IMG/VR virus record: IMGVR_UViG_3300014325_000019
Location: 1 to 47,821 of that record
Source of the DNA: a virus
Reading direction: 5' to 3' (one strand)
DNA: 47,821 nucleotides
Positions 40,031 through 47,288 of this stretch are shown here, piece by piece. The position numbers and the translations under genes are program-made. The number at the start of each line of letters is the position of its first letter. Within the stretch, counting starts at the first letter, position 1. The notes below the pieces were generated by a model that was not told the origin of the DNA, ran no database searches, and was given only the letters and a program-made list of their open reading frames with translations.

Positions 40031-40617
40031 GAGGGACTCGCCATCGTCACGCTGTAGGCGCCACTGAGAAAGGCCAGCGTACACGCATCCTTCGCACACG
40101 CGCGGATCTCGAGCTGGCGATCATCCCAGGCGCGCAGCGGCAACACCTGCGACACCACGATCGGACACCCGCAAAACGAACAGAGGCAATCCGGCGAGCC
40201 AGCCGGCGGCGAATCCAGAAACCATTGCGGCTCGACCGGGACACCGCCCGGCGCCGCGCCGAGCAGCTCCGAGCATTTCATGATGCCGCGGGACGTCGGG
40301 CGCGTGAGCGGCTGCAAGCCTTCATTCAACAGCAACGCACTCGTGCAATTGCAGACCCATTCGACCGACTGCGCGAACCGCGCCGCGAACACGCACGCCG
40401 TCGCATCCGGCACGGGCGCCGCGATCACTTCCGCGTGCTTATTGCGCGCGAAGGCCAACAAGATCCCCAGCTCGGGCGCGCTCTCGCACTCCCGACACGC
40501 CAGATAGCCGGCGAGCGCGCCCGCGCAGTCGGCCTCGGTCGCGGAGTAGTCGGCGGGGATCCCGAGTTCGGTGATCCCTTCGATGATGATGCGCGTCACG
40601 AATTCGCGGTACGTCAT
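40027..40617 (-). CDS. Cys-rich hypothetical protein
   Basis: 196 aa from ATG 40617. The first half is helical (EFVTRIIIEGITELGIPADY, DCAGALAGYLACRECESA). The C-terminal half has CLCSFCGCPIVVSQVLPLRA and CAKDACTL, a metal-binding pattern. It is one of several zinc-type proteins in this pre-terminase cluster. Function is unknown. Confidence 0.6.
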   Translation of the reverse strand: MTYREFVTRIIIEGITELGIPADYSATEADCAGALAGYLACRECESAPELGILLAFARNKHAEVIAAPVPDATACVFAARFAQSVEWVCNCTSALLLNEGLQPLTRPTSRGIMKCSELLGAAPGGVPVEPQWFLDSPPAGSPDCLCSFCGCPIVVSQVLPLRAWDDRQLEIRACAKDACTLAFLSGAYSVTMASPS

Positions 40618-40620
40618 GCG

Positions 40621-40983
40621 TCACCCGTCCGTTTTGTTGCCGACCAAAAGGCTCTCGCGGCTGTGGGTCTCCAATTCCTCGTACAGCCGTTGCAGCATCT
40701 CGACGCCGACGTCTTCACTGACGTCGTCAGGCGTGACCCGATAAACCAATTCGAACATCGCCGCGACGCCCGCGTAGAACGCCGGTTCAAGCGTCGCGCG
40801 CACGCTGGCGTCGGTGATGTCGATGCCGTACGGCGTGAGGCGGTTCGACGCGTACGTCAGCCACATGTGCCGGATGCTCTTCGCCGCGAGTACTTCACCG
40901 TGGATGCGATCAAACTGCTGGCGCCGGCTTTCACGTTTCGCGTCTGCCCGCGCCTGGTTGCGCCGCTGCTGTCTGGTTCTCAT
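40621..40983 (-). CDS. phage hypothetical protein (AFYAGxAAMFEL motif)
   Basis: 120 aa from ATG 40983 (overlaps the previous stop). A basic start (RTRQQRRNQARADAKRESRR) is followed by EPAFYAGVAAMFELVYRVTP and a C-terminal helix (EDVGVEMLQRLYEELETH). This AFYAG...AMF...V motif recurs in small phage proteins of unknown function. Confidence 0.65.
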   Translation of the reverse strand: MRTRQQRRNQARADAKRESRRQQFDRIHGEVLAAKSIRHMWLTYASNRLTPYGIDITDASVRATLEPAFYAGVAAMFELVYRVTPDDVSEDVGVEMLQRLYEELETHSRESLLVGNKTDG

Positions 40984-41288
40984 AGCGCCGCCAGATCCTT
41001 GGGCAGCGTCTTGATCCGCTCGCGCATCTCCGTGAGCTGCGTGCGCATCTCGCGCGGCAGCCGCAGCCATTCGGCGTTGCTCATGACACGCATCGTCGTG
41101 GTCTCCGTGAAGAGCAATACGACCGCGCAGCACATACACACCGCATAATCGCCAGGGTGCGGCGGCGCCGTTGCAATCGACTGGTCGCCCTTTCCGGCGG
41201 CCGAAAACGTGTACGTACAGACCGGGCACGTGCGCGGCGCAATCAGGGCCACGTCGGGCGGCGGCGGCGTCGCGGTCTGGTCGCTCAT
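40980..41288 (-). CDS. zinc-ribbon protein, tandem paralogue 2
   Basis: 102 aa from ATG 41288 (ATGA overlap). CPVCTYTFSAAGKGDQ followed later by GDYAVCMCCAVVLLF makes a four-Cys ribbon, then a helical C-terminus (NAEWLRLPREMRTQLTEMRE). It aligns over its whole length with the next gene upstream (41285-41611), so the pair arose by tandem duplication. Confidence 0.7.
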   Translation of the reverse strand: MSDQTATPPPPDVALIAPRTCPVCTYTFSAAGKGDQSIATAPPHPGDYAVCMCCAVVLLFTETTTMRVMSNAEWLRLPREMRTQLTEMRERIKTLPKDLAAL

Positions 41289-41611
41289 GATTCCTGCATC
41301 GGCGGGACCGGGCCGCCGGGCGGGCCGCACACGCGATGCATGTAGGCAATCCGGCCCTTCATGTTCGACAGGTCGCGCACTTCCTCGCGCGTCAATCGCC
41401 ACAATTCTTCCGTCGTCAATTCGCGCAACGCCATCGACGAATCAAACACCAGGACGGCGATACATTTCATGCACACGGTGAAATCGCCCGGCGTGGGATC
41501 GGACGCCGGCCGCCCGTCGCCCGTCCCGACCGCGGTAAACGTGTACCCGCACTTCGGGCAGTGTCGCTCGCCGATCAGTCGCACATCCGGCGGAACCGGT
41601 GTCGGCATCAT
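41285..41611 (-). CDS. zinc-ribbon protein, tandem paralogue 1
   Basis: 108 aa from ATG 41611, overlapping the stop at 41608. HCPKCGYTFTAVGTGDG and TPGDFTVCMKCIAVLVF form the four-Cys ribbon shared with the neighbour, followed by LTTEELWRLTREEVRDLSNM. It ends in a Gly/Pro tail. The family sequence (CPxCxxxFTAxGxG...PxPGDxxVCxxC) is common among phages; its role is not known. Confidence 0.7.
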   Translation of the reverse strand: MMPTPVPPDVRLIGERHCPKCGYTFTAVGTGDGRPASDPTPGDFTVCMKCIAVLVFDSSMALRELTTEELWRLTREEVRDLSNMKGRIAYMHRVCGPPGGPVPPMQES

Positions 41612-41856
41612 GACCGCGTCACCGTCTCCGGAAGCTTGATCGTGATCGTGCCGTCCGATCGTTCGCTGTACGCGCCCTGGACCGCCAGCATGCTCTGCGA
41701 CGTCGCGCGATAGAAATTGCGCCAGGCGTGCCATTCGGCCGGCGTCATCACCAATTCCCCGAGCCCGGCAAACGTCCGATCCAGTGCGGGCGCACTCGCG
41801 AAGCGCACGCGCACGTGACCGCCGTCACTCGGCTGCGGACAAATGCGCAAAATCAT
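41608..41856 (-). CDS. small hypothetical protein
   Basis: 82 aa from ATG 41856. HVRVRFASAPALDRTFAGLG and LVMTPAEWHAWRNFYRAT are readable, with a C-terminal strand (DGTITIKLPETV). ATGA overlaps at both ends. No family is recognised. Confidence 0.6.
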   Translation of the reverse strand: MILRICPQPSDGGHVRVRFASAPALDRTFAGLGELVMTPAEWHAWRNFYRATSQSMLAVQGAYSERSDGTITIKLPETVTRS

Positions 41857-42107
41857 CGCCGCCGCCTGGCGCGCGGACGACGGCGCGGCGACATCGTGCG
41901 CGTATGCAGAAATTGATGCTCTTGCAGAAACTCGGCGAGTTCATGCCGGCCGGCGACGCTGCGCAGCGACCGATCGAGCGGGACGCACTCGGTGCAGAGG
42001 GTCTGCTGCGGATCGGCCCAGCCGCAGCCATTCGCGCACGGCCGATCGTGGGTGCAGCGACACCACCGGCAGCGCCCTGGTGTCGCCGTGACCGTGAACG
42101 TCGGCAT
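41853..42107 (-). CDS. phage zinc-finger protein (CxxCxCTxxxxC)
   Basis: 84 aa. RCRWCRCTHDRPCANGCGWA, then TLCTECVPL, is the Cys-rich module CxxCG(C)TxxxxC...C..W....LCxxC of a very widespread phage protein of unknown function. The C-terminus is extremely Arg-rich (SPRRRPRARRRR), suggesting nucleic-acid contact. Confidence 0.75.
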   Translation of the reverse strand: MPTFTVTATPGRCRWCRCTHDRPCANGCGWADPQQTLCTECVPLDRSLRSVAGRHELAEFLQEHQFLHTRTMSPRRRPRARRRR

Positions 42108-42109
42108 GA

Positions 42110-42538
42110 TCAGAATCGCCCGTGGTTCGCGATCGCGCTGTGGGCCTTCCAGCGGGCGACGCGCAAGTCACGCAACGCGCTCGAGCGGTCGCCGGATTCG
42201 GGCACATTGCGCAGAATCACTTTCGCCGCGGCGACCAACGCGTCATAGACCAGCTCGTCGCGATCGTCCAATGCGGGCATCGCAAAAGCTAACTCGACAT
42301 TGTGCAGCCACACCCCGCTTGCCGCCTCGACGCCGACCGGCTGCGTGGCTTGGGCATGCAACGTACGCGCGGCCACCATCGGCGTCTGCCCCACGACCGC
42401 CGTAAATTGCGACATCCACCCCGCCAGGCGCGCGCGCGCCACGGGATCCAGCGCGGAAATCTGGCGCATCAGTGGCTCGGTCGTCGCGTCGGCCGCCGCC
42501 GCCCGCGCCTTGTGGCTTAACTCGTCGTCTTGACTCAT
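42110..42538 (-). CDS. phage protein with Acb2/Tad1-like C-terminal helical signature
   Basis: 142 aa from ATG 42538 (overlap with 42535). Residues about 98-137 read YDALVAAAKVILRNVPESG, then SSALRDLRVARWKAHSAIA. This lines up with the pattern Y.A...AK.....PES...S.AL..L......A..AIA of a small phage family often annotated as Acb2/Tad1-type, whose members sequester immune cyclic nucleotides. The N-terminal 95 residues are different and unassigned. Also plausible: another helical-hairpin protein. Confidence 0.5.
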   Translation of the reverse strand: MSQDDELSHKARAAAADATTEPLMRQISALDPVARARLAGWMSQFTAVVGQTPMVAARTLHAQATQPVGVEAASGVWLHNVELAFAMPALDDRDELVYDALVAAAKVILRNVPESGDRSSALRDLRVARWKAHSAIANHGRF

Positions 42539-42744
42539 AACCGATTGGCCTCTTCCTGTTCTAGCTCAAACAGAGCGGGCACATCCCGCCGTTGTCCCGT
42601 CATCGGATCGCGCCGTCGATGCTTCACGGCCGGCGGCGGCGGCACGTAGGCCGGCCGATCGTCGCGGCCCGACACTAACAGCGCGCGTAAGCCGTACCGC
42701 AGGGTCATTTCCTCGATTTCCACGCCGAGTGTTTCATTGACCAT
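42535..42744 (-). CDS. first gene of the late operon, small hypothetical
   Basis: 69 aa from ATG 42744; a GTG two codons earlier is possible. VNETLGVEIEEMTLRYGLRA is followed by a Pro-rich, basic section and an acidic end (ELEQEEANRL). The promoter's -10 box ends at 42749 and the predicted start of transcription is at or next to the ATG, so the mRNA is probably leaderless. Confidence 0.6.
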   Translation of the reverse strand: MVNETLGVEIEEMTLRYGLRALLVSGRDDRPAYVPPPPAVKHRRRDPMTGQRRDVPALFELEQEEANRL

Positions 42745-42748
42745 GCAC

Positions 42749-42778
42749 ACCTTACCGTAGCGCTTCGGACCACGTCAA
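42749..42778 (-). promoter_or_regulatory. late leftward promoter with AGCGCT operator in the spacer
   Basis: On the minus strand TTGACG (42778-42773), an 18-bp spacer and TAAGGT (42754-42749). The spacer holds CCGAAGCGCTACGG (42768-42755), the same operator type as at 2863, 10282 and 47568. It is placed to drive the whole late operon down to about 11000, and it overlaps the 3' end of the HerA-like gene. Confidence 0.7.
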
Positions 42779-44607
42779 GTCAGGCTCGGATGCGGGCGGA
42801 TCGTGTCGTCGTCGCCCACCACAATCAGACCACGCGCGGCCAGGCGTTGCAGGTAGGCGTTGCGCGTTGATTTTTTGAAGCCGCTCGCCTCGGTCAAGGC
42901 GTCCCGCTGCGCGGTCCCGTCGGCGATCAGCCGCAGCAAGACCGCTTCGCCGGCCGGCAGCCGGTCGTACCACCAGTCGCGCAGCGCGGCGCCTTCAGGC
43001 GGGCGCTCCACGGGCCCGGCGACCATCACGCCCGCCGACGTCGCGGTCACGCGATCGTTGGTGACCACCACGAGCCCGCGCGCCGCCAAGCGTTGCACGT
43101 ACGCGTTGCGCGTCGATTTTTTGAAGCCCGTCGTGAGCGTCAAATGCTCGCGGGTGGCGCCGCCCAACCCCACAACCGACCGCAAGAGCGCCACTTCGCC
43201 GGTTCCGATAGGACCGGTGTCGGCCGACGACGGCGGCGCCGCCGGCTTGTCGTCCGGTTTGACCGATTGTTTCCGACTCTGACCGGGTTTCACCGCGGCC
43301 GGCGGCGGCGCGGGCGTCGGCTTCGGCGGCGGTGTCCACGCGCCCCACTGCTGACCACTGCGAAAATCCGCGTGTTTCAAGCGCTCGAGGTACGCATCCG
43401 TGGCCGCGAAAATCGACGACCACGCGGTCCGATTGTCGACGCCGAGCTGTCGCAGCGCTGCCGCGGCCTCGATCACGCGCGCGTGAAACCGCATGACGTC
43501 CTTCAGCATGCGATCAAGTTTTTTGAGCTGCGCTTTCGCCGCGCGACCCTTCACGGCGATCGCGAGCTGATCCCGTTCCGCGACGACGGCCGCGAACTTG
43601 CGTTGCAGCTCGAGGATCTGCGTGCGTTGATCCGCTAGGGATTGCTTGAGGGCGTTCGGATCATTGGCTTTGACGTGGGCGAGCGTCGCGGCCATGCGTA
43701 CCTCGAGCGCGCCAAGGTCGACGCGGGCCGCGTGTTTCGGTGCGCGCCCTTTGTGACTGGTCGGCGTCGACGACGAATCGAACGTCTCGGGTAACTGCAT
43801 CTGCACGCGTTCGAAAATGCCGCGCCCATTCGGCCAGCCGGGCGCCCACACGAAGGCCTCGCCTTGCGCCATCGTCGGCAGCGACTCACGCACCGCGATC
43901 CGCTCGGCCGCGGTGCCATGGACCGCGATCCACGTATCCATCGCTTTGAGATCGAGCGGCGCGATCGTGCGCAACACGATCAGGATCCCGATCTGCGTCA
44001 ACGCGCTCTTGGATAGCTCCGCGGTGCGTTGCGTGATCATCACGCAGCCCATGCCGCGTTGTCCGCCGCGCCGCACGATGTCTTCGACGGCTGCCGCCAT
44101 CAGCCGCTCACCCGCGCGATCGGATTTCTGCGGCGCGATTGTGTCGGCCTCGTCGATGATGAGCGTCATCGCCGTGCGATAGCGTTCGTCGGCCTTCAGC
44201 CGATACAGCGTCTCGAGAAACGGCGTCATAAAGGTCGGCACGTCGTCTTTGCGAAAGTGCGACAAGTCGAGAATCACATTCACGCGCTCCATCACCACCA
44301 GGCGCGCGACGACTTCGCCGGCTGTCAGCTCGAGCGGTACGTGTCCGTGGCCACCGCCGAGCACGATGAACGGCAGGCCCGGCCGTTTGCCATCGCGCGC
44401 GTAGAGCAAGCCCCACCAGTCGCCTTTCGGATCGACGATCGTGACCTGTTGTTTCGCTTTGAAAAATTGTTCCGTGAGCCGGCGGGCCGTCGTGCTCTTG
44501 CCGGCGCGGCGCTTTGCCAGAATGCCGATGCTTTCCGTGACGGCCTCGATCGGCAGACTGAATCCGTTGACGCCGAGCACTAACCGCGAGTGTGTTTTGG
44601 TTTTCAT
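42775..44607 (-). CDS. HerA/FtsK-type ATPase with tandem winged-helix C-terminus
   Basis: 610 aa from ATG 44607, chosen from the ATGA overlap with the upstream gene. ATPase core of the HerA/DUF87 group: Walker A AKRRAGKST at 31-39, Walker B LIIDEAD at about 149-155, then QRGMGCVMITQRTAELSKSA. A coiled coil follows (about 310-400), then a Pro-rich linker. The last ~130 residues hold two copies of a winged-helix unit, each with GFKKSTRNAY(V/L)QRLAARGL. It should form a DNA-pumping or remodelling hexamer. Confidence 0.75.
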   Translation of the reverse strand: MKTKTHSRLVLGVNGFSLPIEAVTESIGILAKRRAGKSTTARRLTEQFFKAKQQVTIVDPKGDWWGLLYARDGKRPGLPFIVLGGGHGHVPLELTAGEVVARLVVMERVNVILDLSHFRKDDVPTFMTPFLETLYRLKADERYRTAMTLIIDEADTIAPQKSDRAGERLMAAAVEDIVRRGGQRGMGCVMITQRTAELSKSALTQIGILIVLRTIAPLDLKAMDTWIAVHGTAAERIAVRESLPTMAQGEAFVWAPGWPNGRGIFERVQMQLPETFDSSSTPTSHKGRAPKHAARVDLGALEVRMAATLAHVKANDPNALKQSLADQRTQILELQRKFAAVVAERDQLAIAVKGRAAKAQLKKLDRMLKDVMRFHARVIEAAAALRQLGVDNRTAWSSIFAATDAYLERLKHADFRSGQQWGAWTPPPKPTPAPPPAAVKPGQSRKQSVKPDDKPAAPPSSADTGPIGTGEVALLRSVVGLGGATREHLTLTTGFKKSTRNAYVQRLAARGLVVVTNDRVTATSAGVMVAGPVERPPEGAALRDWWYDRLPAGEAVLLRLIADGTAQRDALTEASGFKKSTRNAYLQRLAARGLIVVGDDDTIRPHPSLT

Positions 44608-45311
44608 AAGGCTTTCGTCCACGTGCGATGCCGGCGTCGCGTCCACGTCCGCGCCGGCTCGGCGTCGCGCACGGCGTAGACGTGGCCACACGCGCGGCAG
44701 CTCGTCGTGATGAATGGTCCGCTCCGTAGCTCGGATGTGGGTTTCGATTGTTTGCAGTCGGGACAGTCGCGCACGTCGACATCTGGACATCCACGAGGAC
44801 CTGACGGCGCGACGCGCGCGGGCTCGTCATCACCGGGCGCCGCGATCGTCGACTCGAGCGCTTCACACATCGCATCGGATTCGACGATCGCGTTCACCAA
44901 TGCGAGTGCCGCGCGCGCGCGGTCGCGTTCGAAGACGACGCGCGGATCATCCGGCGGCGCCGCCGGCATGACCTTGGGTTTCAGCTCGGGCACGTTCAAG
45001 CGTTTGCGGATCGTTACCAGGACCGACGCGGCATCGTGTCGCGTGAGATTCGGGCCGAGGTCGACGCGTTCAATGGGTCGGCCGACGCGCGGTAGTTCGT
45101 GCTCTGGGTCGCCGCGGGGAATCCCGCGGACCTTGCCGGCGTGTTCGACTTGCGTGATCGCCGAGTGAATGCTGGCCGAGTCGTAGGGGATTGGCGGCTT
45201 GAACCTGGCGCACCGTCGACTGACCGCTTCGATGAGGTCGGAACGGCGCGCGAATCGGCCGGCCTTCAGGACGTCGTAAACGACCGCGATGATGAGTTTT
45301 GGATTCGGCAT
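44604..45311 (-). CDS. zinc-ribbon protein coupled to the HerA-like ATPase
   Basis: 235 aa from ATG 45311. The N-terminal half is winged-helix-like (LIIAVVYDVLKAGRFARRSD ... IHSAITQVEHAGKVRGIPRG). The middle is helical, and the C-terminus is a zinc ribbon (DCPDCKQSKPTSELRSGPFI and TTSCRACGHV). Its stop overlaps the ATPase start (ATGA), so the two are probably made in fixed ratio and act together. DNA binding is likely; no named family. Confidence 0.6.
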   Translation of the reverse strand: MPNPKLIIAVVYDVLKAGRFARRSDLIEAVSRRCARFKPPIPYDSASIHSAITQVEHAGKVRGIPRGDPEHELPRVGRPIERVDLGPNLTRHDAASVLVTIRKRLNVPELKPKVMPAAPPDDPRVVFERDRARAALALVNAIVESDAMCEALESTIAAPGDDEPARVAPSGPRGCPDVDVRDCPDCKQSKPTSELRSGPFITTSCRACGHVYAVRDAEPARTWTRRRHRTWTKAL

Positions 45312-45335
45312 TTGTGGTGCCCGAAAACGACGATG

Positions 45336-45352
45336 AAAAATCGCGAAGCGAT
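45336..45352 (-). terminator. weak intrinsic terminator
   Basis: On the minus strand ATCGC-TTC-GCGAT is followed by TTTT (45339-45336). The stem is only 5 bp, so termination would be partial. It would separate transcription from the replication region from the 44604/ATPase pair. Confidence 0.35.
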
Positions 45353-45393
45353 GCACTAATTGCTTCTAGTACGAAGAACTCCGCAGGTTATAG

Positions 45394-45421
45394 GCAGGGC
45401 GAAGCGATAGCGTAGCCCTGC
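45394..45421. repeat. inverted repeat GCAGGGC...GCCCTGC
   Basis: GCAGGGC (45394-45400) and GCCCTGC (45415-45421) are perfect arms around 14 nt that themselves contain GAAGCGATAGCG. It lies between the iterons and the ATPase pair, and may be a terminator stem or a protein-binding site. Confidence 0.45.
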
Positions 45422-45472
45422 TCTTCTCTGGTTAGAAGTACCTCTGGTTCAATGATTCTGGTTCTTGCTGCG

Positions 45473-45603
45473 ACACCCATGACCCCACCGTGGGGTCACC
45501 CATGACCCCACCGTAGCGCCATCCTTGTCGCCACCCCTTGTCACCCATGACCCCACCCCCTAGACACCCATGACCCCACCCCCTAGACACCCATGACCCC
45601 ACC
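45473..45603. other. iteron array, candidate replication origin
   Basis: Five 17-bp direct repeats (A/T)CACCCATGACCCCACC start at 45473, 45496, 45541, 45564 and 45587. The spacing is 23, 45, 23 and 23 bp; a degenerate sixth copy fills the double gap near 45519. A period of two helical turns is typical of Rep-binding iterons in plasmid origins. The array lies just downstream of the winged-helix gene 45680-46117 and close to the partition genes. No DnaA box was checked. Confidence 0.75.
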
Positions 45604-45679
45604 CACGCGGCAGTCAGCTTCGCCAAAACAGGGCCGAACACATGGTGTCGCCCTGCCTGAACATCGCCCGAAAATTGGC

Positions 45680-46117
45680 TTACTTTTTGGTCCCGAAACG
45701 CCCCTCTTTGACCGGCGCTGGCGCTTGCTGCTGCGCGTCGATCAGGGCTTCAGGTTTATTGAAAAGAATGGTGTAGAGATTCGTGGTTCTATCGCCGAAG
45801 TGGTCGTATCGAGCTTCAATGATGATCGCCCCAAGCGTTTGTAGCTCGATAAGTGCCCGATCGACCGTGCGCTCTGACACGCGTAGGTCTTTCGCGAGTG
45901 CCCGCCGTGACGGATGGCACGTGTCCGTAGAGCGGTCGGCGTATTTTCCGGCCAGGAACCCATAGAGGCGGATCGCGATGGATCCAATAGCGCTTTCGAG
46001 CAGCCACACGGGCATCATCCCGTATGGCCCGATCTGCGATCGCGCGTCGCTTCTACGCGCCATGCCGGCACCTGGCGGGAGTGGTGTCGGCCGCTTGTCG
46101 ACGCGCCGCGGCTTCAT
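45680..46117 (-). CDS. winged-helix replication-type protein
   Basis: 145 aa from ATG 46117; a later ATG at 46063 is possible. MPVWLLESAIGSIAIRLYGF and then CHPSRRALAKDLRVSERTVD and IELQTLGAIIIEARYD make a clear winged helix-turn-helix of the replication-initiator/HTH_36 kind. It sits between the iterons and the partition genes, so it is the best candidate for the initiator that binds the iterons. It is short for a plasmid Rep and has only one obvious winged helix. Confidence 0.65.
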   Translation of the reverse strand: MKPRRVDKRPTPLPPGAGMARRSDARSQIGPYGMMPVWLLESAIGSIAIRLYGFLAGKYADRSTDTCHPSRRALAKDLRVSERTVDRALIELQTLGAIIIEARYDHFGDRTTNLYTILFNKPEALIDAQQQAPAPVKEGRFGTKK

Positions 46118-46160
46118 AGTGACCGTCCAGACGTAAGGTAGTGTGTGGCATCCGTTTGTA

Positions 46161-46192
46161 TAGCGGCATGCATTCCAGCCAACATGCCGCTA
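46161..46192. promoter_or_regulatory. perfect 10-bp inverted repeat upstream of the winged-helix gene
   Basis: TAGCGGCATG (46161-46170) and CATGCCGCTA (46183-46192) are perfect arms separated by 12 bp, about 45-75 bp before the winged-helix start. The following 46193-46292 is AT-rich. It is placed for autoregulation of the replication gene; a terminator role is less likely because no T-run follows. Confidence 0.55.
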
Positions 46193-46292
46193 CGCAAAAC
46201 GTCGCACGGGGATAAACAAAACGCAAGCAAAAAGCGAGTTTTCATTAGAAAATCCGCGCAAGAACAGGCGAACAAAACAACGAAAGTGGGGT

Positions 46293-46553
46293 CTATTCGT
46301 CGAGCGGAATGATCGCGGGCTTTTTGTATTTCTCAAAGAGGTCGTTCAACGCTTCGGACAACAGCCGTTGAATCGTTTTGCTCTGTTCGGCGGCCAGAAT
46401 GCGAAGCTGTTTTTTGACGTCGAGCCCAAAAAAACCCGTGATGGGAGATTTATGGTCCCGGCCAGGCCTGGCGCTCGTCGCGGGTGTCACGGCGGCGGCG
46501 GGTGTGGGCTGTGCGCTCTTGCGCATTGCGGACACGAGGTTGCTTTTTGCCAT
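46293..46553 (-). CDS. ribbon-helix-helix partition partner (ParB/ParG-like)
   Basis: 86 aa from ATG 46553, directly after the ParA stop (TAAATG). A disordered basic N-terminus is followed by KSPITGFFGLDVKKQLRILA and AEQSKTIQRLLSEALNDLFE, a ribbon-helix-helix fold found in small centromere-binding partners of ParA. Such proteins bind parS and usually repress their own promoter. Confidence 0.75.
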   Translation of the reverse strand: MAKSNLVSAMRKSAQPTPAAAVTPATSARPGRDHKSPITGFFGLDVKKQLRILAAEQSKTIQRLLSEALNDLFEKYKKPAIIPLDE

Positions 46554-47186
46554 TTACACGGTCTCCTTGAGTAGTCGGTTGACGAAGCGATAGACGGCGC
46601 GGATTTCATCGGCTGCTTTGCCGGCCGGCGCGAATTCTTGCGCGCTCTGCCCGGTTTCAGCGCTCTGCGCATAGGCTTTTCGCAGCCCGAGCGCGGTAGG
46701 ACACACGGTCAAGCCCAGCTCGTGAAGAATGCTGGCGGCTTGTGTGCGTTCGTCGCCGATCGCCGGCACGCCGTTCAGGACGGCGGCCACGGCGATCGAT
46801 GGGCCCGAGAGTTTGAGTAAATCGAGCGTGGTCGACACGGTGTCGAGGTCGAACACGGCCGGCCGACAGGGAATCAACACCAGGGTGGCGGCTCGAGCCG
46901 CGCTCAAGGCCGCCTGTTCAGCGCGTGGCGGCGTGTCGATGACGACCAGGTGTGTGCCGCCCTCACTGGCAGTCTGTAACACGCGCGGAAGTCGTGCGGG
47001 TTGGGCGGAAATCACGAACGGCGGGTGTTCGCCGCGGCGGTCATACCAGTTCGTTGCCGTTGCTTGAGGGTCGAGGTCGATAATCGCGACGGTCCGCCCG
47101 GCAAGATGCGCCGCGACAGCCAACGAGAGCGCGAGTGTGGTCTTGCCGGTGCCGCCCTTTTGAGCAATCACAGAAACAACATGCAT
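46554..47186 (-). CDS. parA: ParA-type partition ATPase
   Basis: 210 aa from ATG 47186. KGGTGKTT at residues 10-17 is the deviant Walker A of ParA/MinD proteins, followed by AIIDLDPQATATNWYDRRGE and the Walker B-like LVVIDTPPR. It is a short ParA without an N-terminal HTH (type Ib class). With the downstream ribbon-helix-helix gene it should segregate the replicon. Its start has no Shine-Dalgarno and the promoter predicts a leaderless or nearly leaderless mRNA. Confidence 0.9.
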   Translation of the reverse strand: MHVVSVIAQKGGTGKTTLALSLAVAAHLAGRTVAIIDLDPQATATNWYDRRGEHPPFVISAQPARLPRVLQTASEGGTHLVVIDTPPRAEQAALSAARAATLVLIPCRPAVFDLDTVSTTLDLLKLSGPSIAVAAVLNGVPAIGDERTQAASILHELGLTVCPTALGLRKAYAQSAETGQSAQEFAPAGKAADEIRAVYRFVNRLLKETV

Positions 47187-47196
47187 ATAAGTTGAA

Positions 47197-47225
47197 TGGT
47201 ATACCAAGTGAAGGGCAGAGCGCAA
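47197..47225 (-). promoter_or_regulatory. parA promoter with TGGTATACCA palindrome
   Basis: On the minus strand TTGCGC (47225-47220), a 16-bp spacer and TATACC (47203-47198). The -10 lies in the 10-bp palindrome TGGTATACCA (47197-47206), a likely autorepression operator. Related GTATACC sequence occurs at 97-103. Confidence 0.5.
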
Positions 47226-47288
47226 GCATGGTAGTGTGGGCGAGAGGGTTTTATTGGTGGAAACGCGAACAAAAAAGAGGATGACGAC

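Noticed and set aside
45473-45603. CRISPR array
   Set aside because: Repeats are 17 bp with 5-6 bp gaps and no variable spacers; this is an iteron pattern.
45432-45641. 69-aa leftward frame across the iterons
   Set aside because: Its Gly/Trp/Val repeats are simply a translation of the 23-bp iterons; it has no start signal.
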